Assembly (NCBI GenBank): GCA_040754315.1 | Contig: JBFMCS010000043.1 | Location: forward strand, 1 to 64,000 | DNA: 64,000 nt | Direction of reading: 5' to 3' | Origin: Bacillota bacterium | GTDB lineage: Bacteria > Bacillota > Sulfobacillia > DUSP01 > JBFMCS01 | Shown: piece by piece, positions 36,351 through 45,927 of the stretch | Numbering within the stretch: the stretch's first letter is position 1 | Layout of the letters: every line of letters starts with the position of its first letter | The notes under the pieces: generated by a model | Told to the model about the DNA's origin: nothing | Database searches by the model: none | Seen by the model: only the letters and a program-made list of their open reading frames with translations | Program-made: the position numbers and the translations under genes

Positions 36351-37559
36351 TCAGGATCTGGTGATCCTGATCCTCCCGAAGAACTGCCTCAAGGTGTCCA
36401 TGAGTACCTTGAAGAACCCGCCCCTGGGCACCCCGGTCTCAGCCACTACGGGGACGCGGGATACCTCCTGGCCATCCCGGCTTATTACCAGCTCGCCCAG
36501 CCTTTGTCCCTTTTCAACCGGTGCCTGGACCGAGTCTTGCAGTACAAGTTCCCGCTGGGTCTTTACCCCCTGCCTCAGGGTAACCAGTCCATCTGTAGCC
36601 ACGACTGCCCGGACCTCGTTCTCCCGGCCCTTCCAAACCTTCACCTCTCCAACGGGTTCCCCGGCAGTGGCCACCCGAGCTGAGGAGAAGTTAGCAAAGC
36701 CAAAGTCCAGAATGCGAGCGACCTCTTGGGCCCTGCGCGCCTCACCCTCCGGGATGCTCTCCCCAGGCACCCCCAGGACCACGCCTAAGAAGCGGGTTTC
36801 TCCCCGCCTTGCCGTGACCAGCATGTTGAAACCAGCGGCCTCGATGTAGCCGGTCTTCAACCCGTCCACCCCATCGTAGGACCACAGCAGGAGGTTCCTG
36901 TTTTGCTGGGTAATGGGGGTTTCGCCCGGGGCTCCGTAGGTAAACTCCCTGGTGGAGTGGAGGTCAAGAGCTTCAGGGTGGTCTTGCACGTAGTGGGAGG
37001 CCAGGAGGGCCATGTCCCTTGCGGTGGTGATGTTCTCGTCCGAGAGTCCATGGGGATCAACAGCCCTGGTGTTCTTCATTCCCAGGTCTTCTGCCTTCTC
37101 GTTCATGCGGGCCACAAAGGCCTCAACGCTTCCCTCAAGATACTCTGCCGCGGCCACGCAGGCGTCGTTGCCGGAGGCGACTATGATGCCATCGATGAGG
37201 TCTCCCAGCGGCACCTGGGTGCCAGCCCGGATGAACATCTTGGAACCCCCGGTTCTCCAGGCCCTCTCCGACACCGTGACACCCTGGTCCAGGCTGGCAC
37301 TGCCCTCCTCTACGGCCTCCCAGATAAGCTTCAGGGTGAGCAGTTTAATGAGGCTTGCGGGCACCCTGGGTTCGTCCGGGTTCTTCACCAGGACGTATTC
37401 ACCCGTAGTATGGTCCACCAGTACTACCGACTGGGCCTCTATCTCTGGGGGCTCGCCCCCCAGGGGTGCCTTGGTGTCCCCGGCCGACACGGCCAGGCAT
37501 GGATTGGGAAAGAGGCTCATCCCCAAGATGACCAGCGCTGAAAGCAGCAGGCGTTTCAT
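36351..37559 (-). CDS. dacF: D-alanyl-D-alanine carboxypeptidase (S11, DacF type)
   Basis: A 402-residue penicillin-binding protein. A signal peptide covers the first 24 residues. The catalytic triad of the S11 family is visible: SLIK (S69-K72), SGN near residue 128 and KTG near 227. The C-terminal beta domain and a terminal hydrophobic/basic stretch place it on the outer face of the membrane. It trims the last D-alanine from peptidoglycan pentapeptides. Assignment to DacF versus another S11 paralogue is by overall resemblance only. Confidence 0.88.
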   Translation of the reverse strand: MKRLLLSALVILGMSLFPNPCLAVSAGDTKAPLGGEPPEIEAQSVVLVDHTTGEYVLVKNPDEPRVPASLIKLLTLKLIWEAVEEGSASLDQGVTVSERAWRTGGSKMFIRAGTQVPLGDLIDGIIVASGNDACVAAAEYLEGSVEAFVARMNEKAEDLGMKNTRAVDPHGLSDENITTARDMALLASHYVQDHPEALDLHSTREFTYGAPGETPITQQNRNLLLWSYDGVDGLKTGYIEAAGFNMLVTARRGETRFLGVVLGVPGESIPEGEARRAQEVARILDFGFANFSSARVATAGEPVGEVKVWKGRENEVRAVVATDGLVTLRQGVKTQRELVLQDSVQAPVEKGQRLGELVISRDGQEVSRVPVVAETGVPRGGFFKVLMDTLRQFFGRIRITRS

Positions 37560-38477
37560 ATCGCGTAAGATCCCCTTTTCCCTTGGTATCTATCCGCCAT
37601 TACGGTGGCGCGCTCCACTTAAGAGTGTAGTTGGACGGGCGGCCAAGGTCAACAGTGCCGGGCAAAGGAACAAGGTTTCCTGGGGCCCTTCCCAAGCTCA
37701 TATCCGTTATCATAGACTGGACCGGTGCCCCCGGGGTTCCCTACGCCAGGCTTGCGCCGGACCTCCGGGTGGGGGGATGTCCATGGTAGCACGACCAGCG
37801 GGGGTGAGGCAGTGGGCAAGATCGACCCTCAGGAATGAGATGCGCGAGTTCTGTCACGTGCCGGGTAGCAAGGCGGTGATGGCAGACGTTCCCCGCTAGC
37901 ACGTCACAGTACGCCCGGCGACAACTTCCACTGCCTCTCGCCCGTCTTGACACCGAATTCACGATGCCTCAAGAACCGATCCTGCCTGTTTACATCACTT
38001 CTACAACTCAATTCTCCTCTTGGGTGCCGGAATACGTGTCACAACGAAACCAGGTTACGATTAATAGAGCAGCGCGGGTGCGCCTACCCGCTGGAGGGTG
38101 TGAGGTAGCTGGTGTGCTGCAGTACAACCCCCACTGCTTCCAGGCCCAGGAAGAAAACCCAGTGGACTCGCCTGGGGCCAAGGCTTCGCTCCCTCAAGGC
38201 CAAGACCTGGGCGAGACGATGGAGCCCCAGGGTGGTCTTAAGGGCTGAGGCCGCCAGGGCGTCAAAGTGTTAAGAAGGGCCTTTGCCACGTCACCGTCCC
38301 ATCTTGATCAAGGCCGAAGCCGCTGCTGCCAGGAGCGAAGGTCCTGGGCGGGCCGCCCTGTTCCTGTCGCCCTGGCCAACCCGGCCCTTGATGGCGACTC
38401 CCCCAGGGAGGAGTCGGGTGCCCCGCATGGAAGATTGATGGGATGTCTCGCGAAGATGGTGAAGGAGTGGTGCGCCA
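37560..38477. other. Intergenic stretch with possible gene remnant
   Basis: No intact gene is supported. On the minus strand about 38090-38270 a 60-codon reading without a start (containing ASALKTTLGLHRLAQVL and VHWVFFLGLEAVGVVLQ) looks protein-like and may be the leftover of a lost gene. Short ORFs at 37741 (minus) and 37964 (plus) have poor composition and no ribosome binding site. Confidence 0.4.
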
Positions 38478-39596
38478 TTGGAGATAGAGCAGTTTAAGGT
38501 TGAAAGATGGTTGAACGCCTACGAGCTGGATGCCCGCTACAACCTGGCGGAGACCGACGCGAAGCCCTTCAGCCTGGAGGAGCTCCTCTCGCTCGGGGAC
38601 AAGGAGGCCCTCACACAGGAGCTCATGGACCTGAAACTCGGGTATAACCCCACCACGGGTTCCAGAGCCCTTCGTTCCATCATCGCCGGGAGGTACCGGG
38701 GGGTTGACCCCGGTGAGGTCCTGGTGACAGTGGGGGCCATCGAGGCGGACTGCCACATAGCCAACGTGCTGGTGAAGCCAGGAGACACCGTCATCGTGCA
38801 GTTCCCTGCCTACCAGGTGCTCGTGGCCAAGGCCCGGGGCGCCACGGTGAAGTTCTGGGACCTCCGGATGGAGGAGGGCTACAGGCCCAACCTCGAGGCG
38901 CTTCGTTGCCTTATCGACCGGCGCACCAAGCTGGTTGTGGTGAACAATCCCCACAACCCCACGGGTGCAGTCCTCTCCCAGGACGACATGCGCACCATAC
39001 TGGGATGGGCCCAGGAGGAAGGCTTCTGGGTGCTCTCGGATGAGGTCTACCACGGGCTGGCTTTCGAAGAGGGAGTGGTGGCGGAACCCGCCCGGAACCT
39101 CAGCCACAGGGCCATCAGCGTGGGGAGCATGTCCAAGACCTTCGGCCTCTCCGGCCTGCGGTTAGGCTGGATGGCGGGGCCCAGGGAGATCCTGGAAGCC
39201 TGCTGGGCATGGAAGGACTACACATCCATAAGCAACTCCCCCGTCTCTGACTTCCTGGCCCGGCTGGCCCTGAGGGAGTCCGGGAGGGTGTGGGAACGGA
39301 ACCTCAAGATAGCCAGGGAAAACCTCGAGGTGCTGGAGGGCTGGTTTGACCGGATGAGCAGGTTTGTCTCCTACACGAAACCCAGGGCGGGCCTGGTATG
39401 CTTCCCAAAGTTTACCCTGCCCGTAGGCACTGAGGAATTCTGTCTCCGGGCCTACCACGAAAGGGGTGTGCTCCTAGTCCCAGGCGAGTGTTTCGATGTG
39501 CCTGGGCACATCCGTTTCGGTTTTGGAGGGGATCCAGGTACCTTCAGCCGGGGGCTGGAGGAACTTGGCGCGGTGATGAGCGAGATCCAGGACTAG
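38478..39596 (+). CDS. PLP-dependent aminotransferase class I/II
   Basis: A 372-residue fold-type I aminotransferase. The PLP lysine is in VGSMSKTFGLSGLRLGWMAG near residue 220; the NNPHNPTGAVLS loop near 158 holds the conserved Asn and the FGGDPG/RFGFG region near the C terminus includes the carboxylate-binding Arg. TTG start preceded by AAGGAGTGG. Amino-acid specificity cannot be inferred; it stands alone between two gaps. Confidence 0.85.
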   Translation: MEIEQFKVERWLNAYELDARYNLAETDAKPFSLEELLSLGDKEALTQELMDLKLGYNPTTGSRALRSIIAGRYRGVDPGEVLVTVGAIEADCHIANVLVKPGDTVIVQFPAYQVLVAKARGATVKFWDLRMEEGYRPNLEALRCLIDRRTKLVVVNNPHNPTGAVLSQDDMRTILGWAQEEGFWVLSDEVYHGLAFEEGVVAEPARNLSHRAISVGSMSKTFGLSGLRLGWMAGPREILEACWAWKDYTSISNSPVSDFLARLALRESGRVWERNLKIARENLEVLEGWFDRMSRFVSYTKPRAGLVCFPKFTLPVGTEEFCLRAYHERGVLLVPGECFDVPGHIRFGFGGDPGTFSRGLEELGAVMSEIQD

Positions 39597-39715
39597 TCGC
39601 AGCGATGGCCTGGCCGCAGAGCATACCCCGGGGCCAGCGCTTCCCCGCTTTCGGGAACACTCCCCACTCAGGCTTCGTCACTCCCCTGTGAAAGACCAAA
39701 ACGTTCTGGAGGGTG

Positions 39716-40957
39716 ATGAGAGTGGCCAGGCGAATCCTAGCCATAATTGCCATCTACCTGGCAACCTGCGTTGCCTGGATGGCTCTGGCGGTTCTGACTG
39801 AACACAGGACCCACTCTACCCAGGAAGAACTCCGCACGCAGGTGGCGGACCTCTACGGCGAGGAGCACCACACCATGGCCCCTGAGGTGTACTACGAGGC
39901 GGCCCGGACCATCGTGGACGACTCCGCCAACTCCCCAGGGGATATGGCTCGGGGCTGGAATGAGAAGGTAGTCCACTCTAGCCGGGTGACCGTGGTGCCC
40001 GAGAGTAGCGACATCCTGGTCAACCTCGAACTCGACCAGCGCAGGAAGGGTCTCCTGTGGTACAGCACCTACAGGGTGGGTTTTCACGGAGACTACCTCA
40101 TCAAGAACAACACCAGTGAACGCAGGGAATACGTCATAGGGTTCACCTTCCCTACGACCCAGGCCATCTATGACAACTTCGTGTTCAGGGTTGGCCACCA
40201 AGACGTGGCCCTGGAGGGGCTGGAGGAGGGGGTCCTATCCTCCCGGGTGCCCCTGGCGCCCGGCGAGGAGAAGGCCTTTACCATAGGGTACGATTCCCGG
40301 GGCCTGAACAGGTGGCTGTACGTGCCGGGGCGTGGGGTGAGCCAGGTGAAGGACTTCACCCTCACAATGGTTACGGACTTCAAGGCCATTGACTTCCCCC
40401 CGGGAACCATCTCCCCGACATCCAAGGCCCCTGTGGGGGATGGTTGGGAACTGGTGTGGCGGCACGATAACCTCATATCCGGGTTCACGCTGGGCATCAA
40501 GATGCCCTCCCGGATCAATCCTGGCCCCCTGGCCAGCCAGATCACGCTCTTCGCCCCCGTATCCCTCCTGTTCTTCTTCTTCGTCATCTTTATCCTCAGT
40601 GTCCTCCGGGACATAAAGATCCACCCCATGAACTACTTCTTCCTGGCCGCTGCCTTCTTCTCCTTTCACCTCTTATTTGCGTACCTTGCAGACCACATGG
40701 ATGTGCACCTTGCCTTCGCCATTTCCTCTGCGGTGTCCGTGGCCCTGGTGGTCTCCTACCTGAGGCTCGTGGTGGGGCCCAGGTTTGCCTTCAGGGAGGC
40801 TGCGATTGCCCAGCTGGTCTACCTGGTGCTCTTCTCCTATGCTCACTTTTTTAAAGGGTTCACCGGGCTTTGTGTGACCGTGGGCTCCATCCTGACACTG
40901 GCTGCCCTCATGCAGTTCACCGGTAGGATCGACTGGGAGGAGAGGTTCCGTCGCTGA
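39716..40957 (+). CDS. CreD-like membrane protein
   Basis: A 413-residue protein with an N-terminal membrane segment, an extracytoplasmic domain of roughly 250 residues, and about six C-terminal hydrophobic helices ending AALMQFTGRIDWEERF, which resembles the end of CreD-family inner-membrane proteins. CreD is part of a stress/beta-lactam response regulon in Proteobacteria; its role in Firmicutes is unknown. The start could be ATG 39716 or GTG 39722, the latter better spaced from GGAGG. Confidence 0.6.
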   Translation: MRVARRILAIIAIYLATCVAWMALAVLTEHRTHSTQEELRTQVADLYGEEHHTMAPEVYYEAARTIVDDSANSPGDMARGWNEKVVHSSRVTVVPESSDILVNLELDQRRKGLLWYSTYRVGFHGDYLIKNNTSERREYVIGFTFPTTQAIYDNFVFRVGHQDVALEGLEEGVLSSRVPLAPGEEKAFTIGYDSRGLNRWLYVPGRGVSQVKDFTLTMVTDFKAIDFPPGTISPTSKAPVGDGWELVWRHDNLISGFTLGIKMPSRINPGPLASQITLFAPVSLLFFFFVIFILSVLRDIKIHPMNYFFLAAAFFSFHLLFAYLADHMDVHLAFAISSAVSVALVVSYLRLVVGPRFAFREAAIAQLVYLVLFSYAHFFKGFTGLCVTVGSILTLAALMQFTGRIDWEERFRR

Positions 40958-41111
40958 AGGCCCCGGTAGCTCCCTTGCGAAGGCGTCCCCGCCAGGAGTG
41001 TCCATCACTGACGGGGGATGCCTCATTGTGGTAGAATTAGGGCGTGCCCCCCGGTCCCTGGGGCCGGGGGCGGTAAGAAGCCTGCCCTCGGCAAGGAGGT
41101 ATTGCCTTAAC

Positions 41112-42287
41112 ATGTTCTGCAGGATCACGTACAGGCTACTCGTCGCCTTGGTCCTAGCCTTCTTGGCTCTCACCCTGAGCGCCACGGGGGTCTTCGCCGC
41201 TGAACTGAGAACCGGGGAGATTGTGGAGGTGGCCCCCGGAGAGGTAATCCAGGATGACCTCTATGCCTTCGGTACTCAGGTCGTGGTGCGGGGAAGGGTA
41301 GAGGGAGACGTGGTGGCAGCTGGCAGGAGCGTGGTTCTGGACGGGGCCGTGACCGGTGCTGTGTGGGCCGCCGGGGATTCGGTTCATGTGGGTGGTAGTG
41401 TTGGCAGGTCCGTGAGGGTGGCGGGCCGGGAGGCATCAGTGGGAGGCGAGGTGGGCCGGGATGTCCTCATGGCTGCCAATGACGCGAGGTTCGAAGGGGA
41501 GGCCGGGGGCGATCTCTGGGCTGGAGCCTCCACTTTGTTCTCATCCGGGAGTGTTGGTGGTGAGGTTCTGGGCTCCGCGGCCACGATAGTCCTGAGCGGA
41601 CCCGTAGGGGAGGACGTCACAGTCCGGGTGGAGAACCTGCGCCTGCTCCCGGGAGCCAGGGTGGGCGGCCGGGTTACCTACGAGTCCGAGAAGGTTGCCT
41701 TCATTGACCCCAGCGTTGAGGTGCAAAAAGGCGTAACCGCGGTGATGCCCAGGGTTCCGTCCAAGGTGCCGCCCCTGGTCTCAGAGCGGGGACGCATAAT
41801 CTCCCTCTTGGGTCTTTCCCTGGTGGGGACCCTGCTGGCCCTGGCCTCCCCCCGGAGTGTCGCCAGCATTTCCTCCCGGATCAGCGAGAGACCCTGGGCA
41901 ACCCTGGGGTACGGGGTGCTCGCGCTCATCGCGGTACCCATCGCAGGCTTCATACTGGGCATAACCCTGGTGGGGCTGCCCCTGGGGATCCTTTCCATAG
42001 TGGCATACGGCGCCGCCATGTATCTAGCCCCGGTGTTTGCGGGGCACTTCATCGGGGAGAAGGTCTTTTGCCGGGTTGGCAGGAACCCTCACCCAGCGTG
42101 GGCTGTGATCCTTGGCCTTCTCATCCTAGCAGTGGTGGGCCGCGTGCCTGTCCTGGGGTTCCTGGTGAAGCTGGCTGTGATAGTCTGGGTTCTGGGATCG
42201 CTGGCCCTCTCCGTCTTCTCCAGGGGAAGGACCGCGGTCCCTGCCATGCAGGGCCCTGGGGATGCCAGCCGGCCCTCGGGGGAGTAG
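41112..42287 (+). CDS. Secreted polymer-forming (bactofilin-like) membrane protein
   Basis: A 391-residue protein with a signal peptide (cleavage likely after SATGVFA), then about 180 residues of short beta repeats rich in Gly and Val with the rhythm GxVxGxVxAAG, as in bactofilin and polymer-forming cytoskeletal domains, and four C-terminal hydrophobic helices. The start is ATG 41112 with AAGGAGGT 11 bases upstream; the longer reading from 40998 has none. The beta solenoid should lie outside the membrane. It precedes acpS by six bases. Function unknown, perhaps envelope structure. Confidence 0.72.
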   Translation: MFCRITYRLLVALVLAFLALTLSATGVFAAELRTGEIVEVAPGEVIQDDLYAFGTQVVVRGRVEGDVVAAGRSVVLDGAVTGAVWAAGDSVHVGGSVGRSVRVAGREASVGGEVGRDVLMAANDARFEGEAGGDLWAGASTLFSSGSVGGEVLGSAATIVLSGPVGEDVTVRVENLRLLPGARVGGRVTYESEKVAFIDPSVEVQKGVTAVMPRVPSKVPPLVSERGRIISLLGLSLVGTLLALASPRSVASISSRISERPWATLGYGVLALIAVPIAGFILGITLVGLPLGILSIVAYGAAMYLAPVFAGHFIGEKVFCRVGRNPHPAWAVILGLLILAVVGRVPVLGFLVKLAVIVWVLGSLALSVFSRGRTAVPAMQGPGDASRPSGE

Positions 42288-42293
42288 GCGGCC

Positions 42294-42683
42294 ATGGAGC
42301 TCCTGGGAGCCGGCATTGACCTGGTGAGGGTCACCCGGGTGGAGAGGATGATCTCACGCTGGGGTGACCGGTTCCTGAACAGGGTTTTCACACCCCTGGA
42401 GCTCTCACAGGCCCAGGGTGCTCATGCCGCCCGGCGCCTGGCAGGAAGGCTTGCTGTGAAGGAGGCTGCCCTGAAGGCCATGGGCACTGGCCTTCGAGCC
42501 TGCCGCTGGATTCACATGGAGGTCACCAATGACCCCTTGGGCAGGCCGCTCCTGGCCCTCAACGGGGAACTCGAGGAAACCGCTGGAAACCGGGGAATCT
42601 CATCCTTCCTGGTGAGTGTCACCCATGAGGGCGATCTTGCCGTGGCCCAGGTGCTGGCCGTGGGCTGGCGCCTCCCTGGCTAG
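42294..42683 (+). CDS. acpS: Holo-[acyl-carrier-protein] synthase AcpS
   Basis: AcpS, 129 residues, transfers phosphopantetheine from CoA to the acyl carrier protein. The metal-binding GIDLVRVTRVER (Asp8) and the RLAVKEAALKAMGTG block with the catalytic Glu are both in place, and VSVTHEGDLAVAQVLA closes the fold. Usually found beside the NnrD/E gene in Firmicutes; here the two are separated by 5.5 kb of cysteine, toxin-antitoxin and corrinoid genes, suggesting an insertion between them. Confidence 0.93.
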   Translation: MELLGAGIDLVRVTRVERMISRWGDRFLNRVFTPLELSQAQGAHAARRLAGRLAVKEAALKAMGTGLRACRWIHMEVTNDPLGRPLLALNGELEETAGNRGISSFLVSVTHEGDLAVAQVLAVGWRLPG

Positions 42684-42693
42684 GTAGGCCCGA

Positions 42694-42715
42694 GCCGCGG
42701 GAGAGATCCCGCGGC
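42694..42715. terminator. Bidirectional hairpin between acpS and cysE
   Basis: A perfect nine-base stem, GCCGCGGGA-gaga-TCCCGCGGC, lies between the convergent ends of acpS and cysE. There is no T run on either side, so termination is likely but not certain. Confidence 0.5.
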
Positions 42716-42736
42716 CCGGATTGATCCCCCAGGATT

Positions 42737-43429
42737 TCACACCGTGGTACGGTCATCTGCCTCTCCCCGCAGGTGAACGGGGATGACAGCACTGCGGAGT
42801 TCCGTGACCTCCTGTTCCAGGGATGTCACCCTTTCCACCAGGGACGAGAGTCTTTCCATGACGGCGTCTGGAAGATCATCGTGGCGCAAGTCCCTGAGGT
42901 GCTCAGGCTTGGTGAGGCTCCCGTTAGGCGAGCGAACGTTGCCAGGCACCCCCACGACGACGGAATCCGGAGGTACGTCCTTCACCACGACGGAATTTGC
43001 CCCTATCCGCGAGTTCTCACCGATGGTGATGGCGCCAAGCACCTTGGCCCCGGACCCCACCACCACTCCTTTGCCCAGGGTGGGGTGGCGCTTTTCCTTC
43101 TTCCAGCTCACACCCCCCAGGGTCACCCCTTGGTAGAGGGTGACACCCTCCCCGATCTCCGTTGTTTCACCGATAACTACCCCCATGCCGTGGTCGATGA
43201 AGAGTCCAGGAGATATCCGTGCCCCCGGGTGAATCTCAATGCCCGTGAGCCAGCGACCCAGGTGTGAGAGCCACCGTCCCGCCAGGTAAAACCGCCTCAC
43301 CCATAGCCACCTTGCCATCCTGTATATCCACAGGGCATGGAGTCCTGGGTAGCACAGGACTACCTCCCACACGCTCTTCGCGGCGGGATCCCGCTCAAAC
43401 ACCGCTTGTATGTCTTGCCTGAGGCTCAT
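42737..43429 (-). CDS. cysE: Serine O-acetyltransferase CysE
   Basis: CysE, 230 residues, acetylates serine for cysteine synthesis. The N-terminal helical domain is followed by a left-handed beta helix of hexapeptide repeats with the catalytic stretch [17 protein letters not shown] and the CoA-binding [18 protein letters not shown] with GGAGGAAGGGAGG upstream. It is the distal gene of a former cysK-cysE operon whose cysK is broken, so O-acetylserine must be used by another sulfhydrylase encoded elsewhere. Confidence 0.92.
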   Translation of the reverse strand: MSLRQDIQAVFERDPAAKSVWEVVLCYPGLHALWIYRMARWLWVRRFYLAGRWLSHLGRWLTGIEIHPGARISPGLFIDHGMGVVIGETTEIGEGVTLYQGVTLGGVSWKKEKRHPTLGKGVVVGSGAKVLGAITIGENSRIGANSVVVKDVPPDSVVVGVPGNVRSPNGSLTKPEHLRDLRHDDLPDAVMERLSSLVERVTSLEQEVTELRSAVIPVHLRGEADDRTTV

Positions 43430-43508
43430 TTCCCTTCCTCCCTTCCTCCGTCAACTCCCCTGCCGCATTCGTGAAGAGGGCAGTTGAGTAGCGTTTCCCG
43501 CATGACGG

Positions 43509-44231
43509 GATCATGATAACACGAGGTCCATGACCCTCAGGTTCAGCCCTCCGGCACAAAGCCTGCCCCTATCCCGTGTATCCCGTGGGGGCCTGGCTGC
43601 CCTCCTGAGAGTACGGGTAAACCCGCGGGCTCCACGCCAGATATCTCCACCGAGGGTTTGTGCGCCTTGAGCCCCTCACCCACACCAGTGAACGGTGCCT
43701 CCCGCCCTTACGCCTGCCACAACCACATCCACCTGGCCGTCGCTATCCCGCCATAGCCGCGATCTCCCTGTGGACCTGAGGGTTGGCAGGGTTTAAGAAC
43801 TGGTCAAGAACGAGGTAGCGCCGGTCAGTGGCTGCCATGCCGTGGGCCGTGTCCACCGCCCCCTTCGTGCCCTCCTGGCCAGGGGTAAGCACGAGATCAG
43901 CACCAAAGGCCCTGAGGAGTAACCGGCGTTCGCGGTTCATGGTAGCCGGCATCAGCGAGCACCGGTAACCCTTGGATGCGCACACCATCGCCAGGCCTAT
44001 GCCTGCATTGCCGCTCGTAGGCTCAAGGATAATGGTGCCGGGTCCAATGAGGCCGTCCCTCTTGGCGGCCTCCGCCATGCTCAGGGCTATACGGTGCTTC
44101 ACGCTGGACCCGGGGTTGAAGAACTCGAGTCTCGCCACTACTGTGGCGGAAACGCCCTGGGCCAGCCGGTTTAGCCGTACCATGGGCGTGTTCCCGATAA
44201 GTTGAGGTGCCTTGCAAGGAATGGACTTCAT
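43509..44231 (-). pseudogene. cysK: Cysteine synthase CysK, frameshifted
   Basis: The first 162 residues are intact and typical: [13 protein letters not shown], the PLP lysine in [12 protein letters not shown], and [16 protein letters not shown]. After REIAAMAG there is a TAG. The family text resumes in a second frame (DGQVDVVVAGVRAGG), shifts again (TGVGEGLKAHKPSVEISGVE and LSGGQPGPHGIHGIGAGFVP), and ends before the C-terminal third. At least two frameshifts and a deletion therefore disable it. Start ATG 44231 lies just after a probable T-box leader. Confidence 0.88.
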
Positions 44232-44267
44232 GGTGTCCCTCCCCTATCATGCTGGACGTACGAATAC

Positions 44268-44521
44268 AAAAAGACCCATCGCAACAATGGGGCGATGAGT
44301 CTCCGGTTGCCGCTTTGCTGGGTACCTGCTAGGTGCCACACTCAAGCGGAACAGGTGAACGGCTTAGGGCGGGGACTCACCGCATCCGGTATGCGCGGAA
44401 GCAGGCACAGCCCTGCCTCCGCCATCAACAGATGCAGGTGAGTGAACTGTTCCAGTTTCCCCGGCCCTTCATCTTCGTCATGTCTGTCCTCCATCTCCTT
44501 CGGAGGAATGGGCTGATTTGA
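44268..44521 (-). promoter_or_regulatory. Probable T-box leader with attenuator, upstream of cysK
   Basis: On the minus strand the 250 bases before cysK end in a terminator: GACTCATCGC pairs with GCGATGGGTC followed by TTTTTG (44268-44301). Before it lie a T-box-like GAGTGTGGCACC (near 44340), a possible UGC cysteine specifier in CACCTGCATCTG (near 44437), and GACGAAGATGAAG near the 5' end, as in other T-box leaders. The T-box core is imperfect, so it may be decaying with its gene. It would sense uncharged tRNA-Cys. Confidence 0.55.
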
Positions 44522-44685
44522 ATCATATCCAACCACCGGGCAAGACGTCAACAAAAAGATCTTCCATCGCACTTGAGCGTAACAAGGTCAGAGGCCCCTG
44601 AACGATACGGGAATGAAAAACGAGGTACTTCAGAATGACCTCGTTTGAGTCCACTCTTGATTAGCCAATCTATGCCCGCGGGCTT

Positions 44686-45090
44686 TCATGCACTAACCCA
44701 ATTTTCGAGCCCAAGGCCCTCAACTCGCTCAAATTCATGGACATTATTAGTGACGATAATAAGTGCTTTAGCCTTTGCATGTGCCGCAATCAGCATATCC
44801 ATAGCTCCAATCGGAGTTCCTTGTCGCCGCAACGTTGCGCAAATTCTCCCGTATTCTGCAGCCGCTTCATCATCAAATGGCAAGATGTCCACAATGGACA
44901 GAAATTGATTTAGTGCAAGTGCGTTTTTTGCCGGGTATGCGCTTGCTTGTACTCCATGCATGAGTTCTGCAAGAGTAATTGCAGAAATGGCAACGCCGTC
45001 GCCCATGTTCGAATGGAGATTTATGAGCACATTTTCTGGTTTTTTCTTTATAAGATACACACAAATATTTGTATCCAGCATGTATTTCAC
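44686..45090 (-). CDS. vapC: PIN-domain toxin VapC
   Basis: A 134-residue PIN-domain RNase. The acidic catalytic set is visible: [10 protein letters not shown] (Asp6), [11 protein letters not shown] (Glu), [11 protein letters not shown] (Asp) and [12 protein letters not shown] (Asn/Glu). VapC toxins cut tRNA or rRNA. GTG start overlaps the antitoxin stop (GTGA). The module is clearly more AT-rich than its surroundings, a sign of recent transfer. Confidence 0.88.
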   Translation of the reverse strand: MKYMLDTNICVYLIKKKPENVLINLHSNMGDGVAISAITLAELMHGVQASAYPAKNALALNQFLSIVDILPFDDEAAAEYGRICATLRRQGTPIGAMDMLIAAHAKAKALIIVTNNVHEFERVEGLGLENWVSA

Positions 45091-45317
45091 AACGTTTTCC
45101 TAGGAGGTTGAACACCCTGATTGCGTCCGTCTGCAAAGAAATCATCGGTGAAGCTGTTAAGACCGTTAAGAAAGGTTTCCCATGCACGCTCTTTTGGAAA
45201 CAACATAACAGCATTACCCACTTTTTGAATATATACTTCGTTACCCGAAAACCGGTATTCCTTCGGCAACCGGACAGCCTGGCTCTGACCATTGACAAAT
45301 AATTTTGCAGTCTCCAT
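45087..45317 (-). CDS. vapB: AbrB-type antitoxin VapB
   Basis: A 76-residue VagC/VapB-like antitoxin: the N-terminal [20 protein letters not shown] is the swapped-hairpin AbrB DNA-binding domain, and the C-terminal part should wrap the toxin. ATG 45317 is chosen because GAGGTG lies 7 bases upstream; the frame is open two codons further. Usually such antitoxins repress their own promoter. Confidence 0.87.
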   Translation of the reverse strand: METAKLFVNGQSQAVRLPKEYRFSGNEVYIQKVGNAVMLFPKERAWETFLNGLNSFTDDFFADGRNQGVQPPRKTL

Positions 45318-45336
45318 TTCCAATCACCTCATTTGC

Positions 45337-45366
45337 AGTATATATTTTAGTATATACTACTGTCAA
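45337..45366 (-). promoter_or_regulatory. vapBC promoter with overlapping palindrome
   Basis: On the minus strand TTGACA (45366-45361) and TATACT (45342-45337) are separated by 18 bases. The spacer holds the perfect palindrome AGTATATACT (45349-45358), and TATATACT recurs over the -10, a likely VapB operator. Confidence 0.65.
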
Positions 45367-45430
45367 CGGCTTTATGAATACCCATTTTTCGCACATGAGA
45401 AGGTGTATCCAAGGACATGGTCGGAATCTT

Positions 45431-45461
45431 CGGAACCAGGATTATATCGGAACCAGGATTA
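45431..45461. repeat. Tandem direct repeat at the vapBC/dehydrogenase junction
   Basis: The 14-base unit CGGAACCAGGATTA occurs twice (45431-45444 and 45448-45461) with a 17-base period, directly beside the broken end of the dehydrogenase gene. Confidence 0.6.
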
Positions 45462-45474
45462 CAGAGGATCGATG

Positions 45475-45927
45475 TCAAATCCCTTCAACAGAGCCGCCTA
45501 ACATCCCGGCCCAGGAGAAGTGCCGGGTCCCATGTGTCCACCGGCCGCTGCGCGGGAACCGCTCGGCCTCGCCCAGTCGCCTAGCGGAGGCGAGACTAGG
45601 GGCGAAGGCGAGGTCCGCTGTGGTCTCCGTTAGGACCCCAGGTGTTGGTGACGAGATTCCCCTGCGGGTGCATTCGGCTACGTCGATGTTGTCGTAGCCC
45701 ACTGCCATGTTCGCCACCACCCGGAGCCCGGGCGACGCATCCAGGATCTCTCCATCAACCCGGTCCGTGAGCAGGGTGAAAATGCCCTGGGCCATCCTGG
45801 CCTCCTCAAGGAACACGTGACGTGGAACTGGGCCGGGGGAGCCACATACCCTCAAATCAAAGGCCTCCGCGAGTGCCTCGATGATGTCGAAAAAGGTGTT
45901 GCAGGTAACGTAAACCCTGGGCTTCAT
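45475..45927 (-). pseudogene. Truncated 2-hydroxyacid dehydrogenase
   Basis: The N-terminal 140 residues of a D-isomer-specific 2-hydroxyacid dehydrogenase (glyoxylate/hydroxypyruvate reductase type): GLRVVANMAVGYDNIDV and TETTADLAFAPSLASARRL are characteristic. The NAD-binding Rossmann domain that should follow after RSGRWTHG is missing; the reading enters unrelated AT-rich sequence near 45510 and stops. The catalytic Arg, Glu and His are lost, so it cannot be an active enzyme. Confidence 0.8.
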
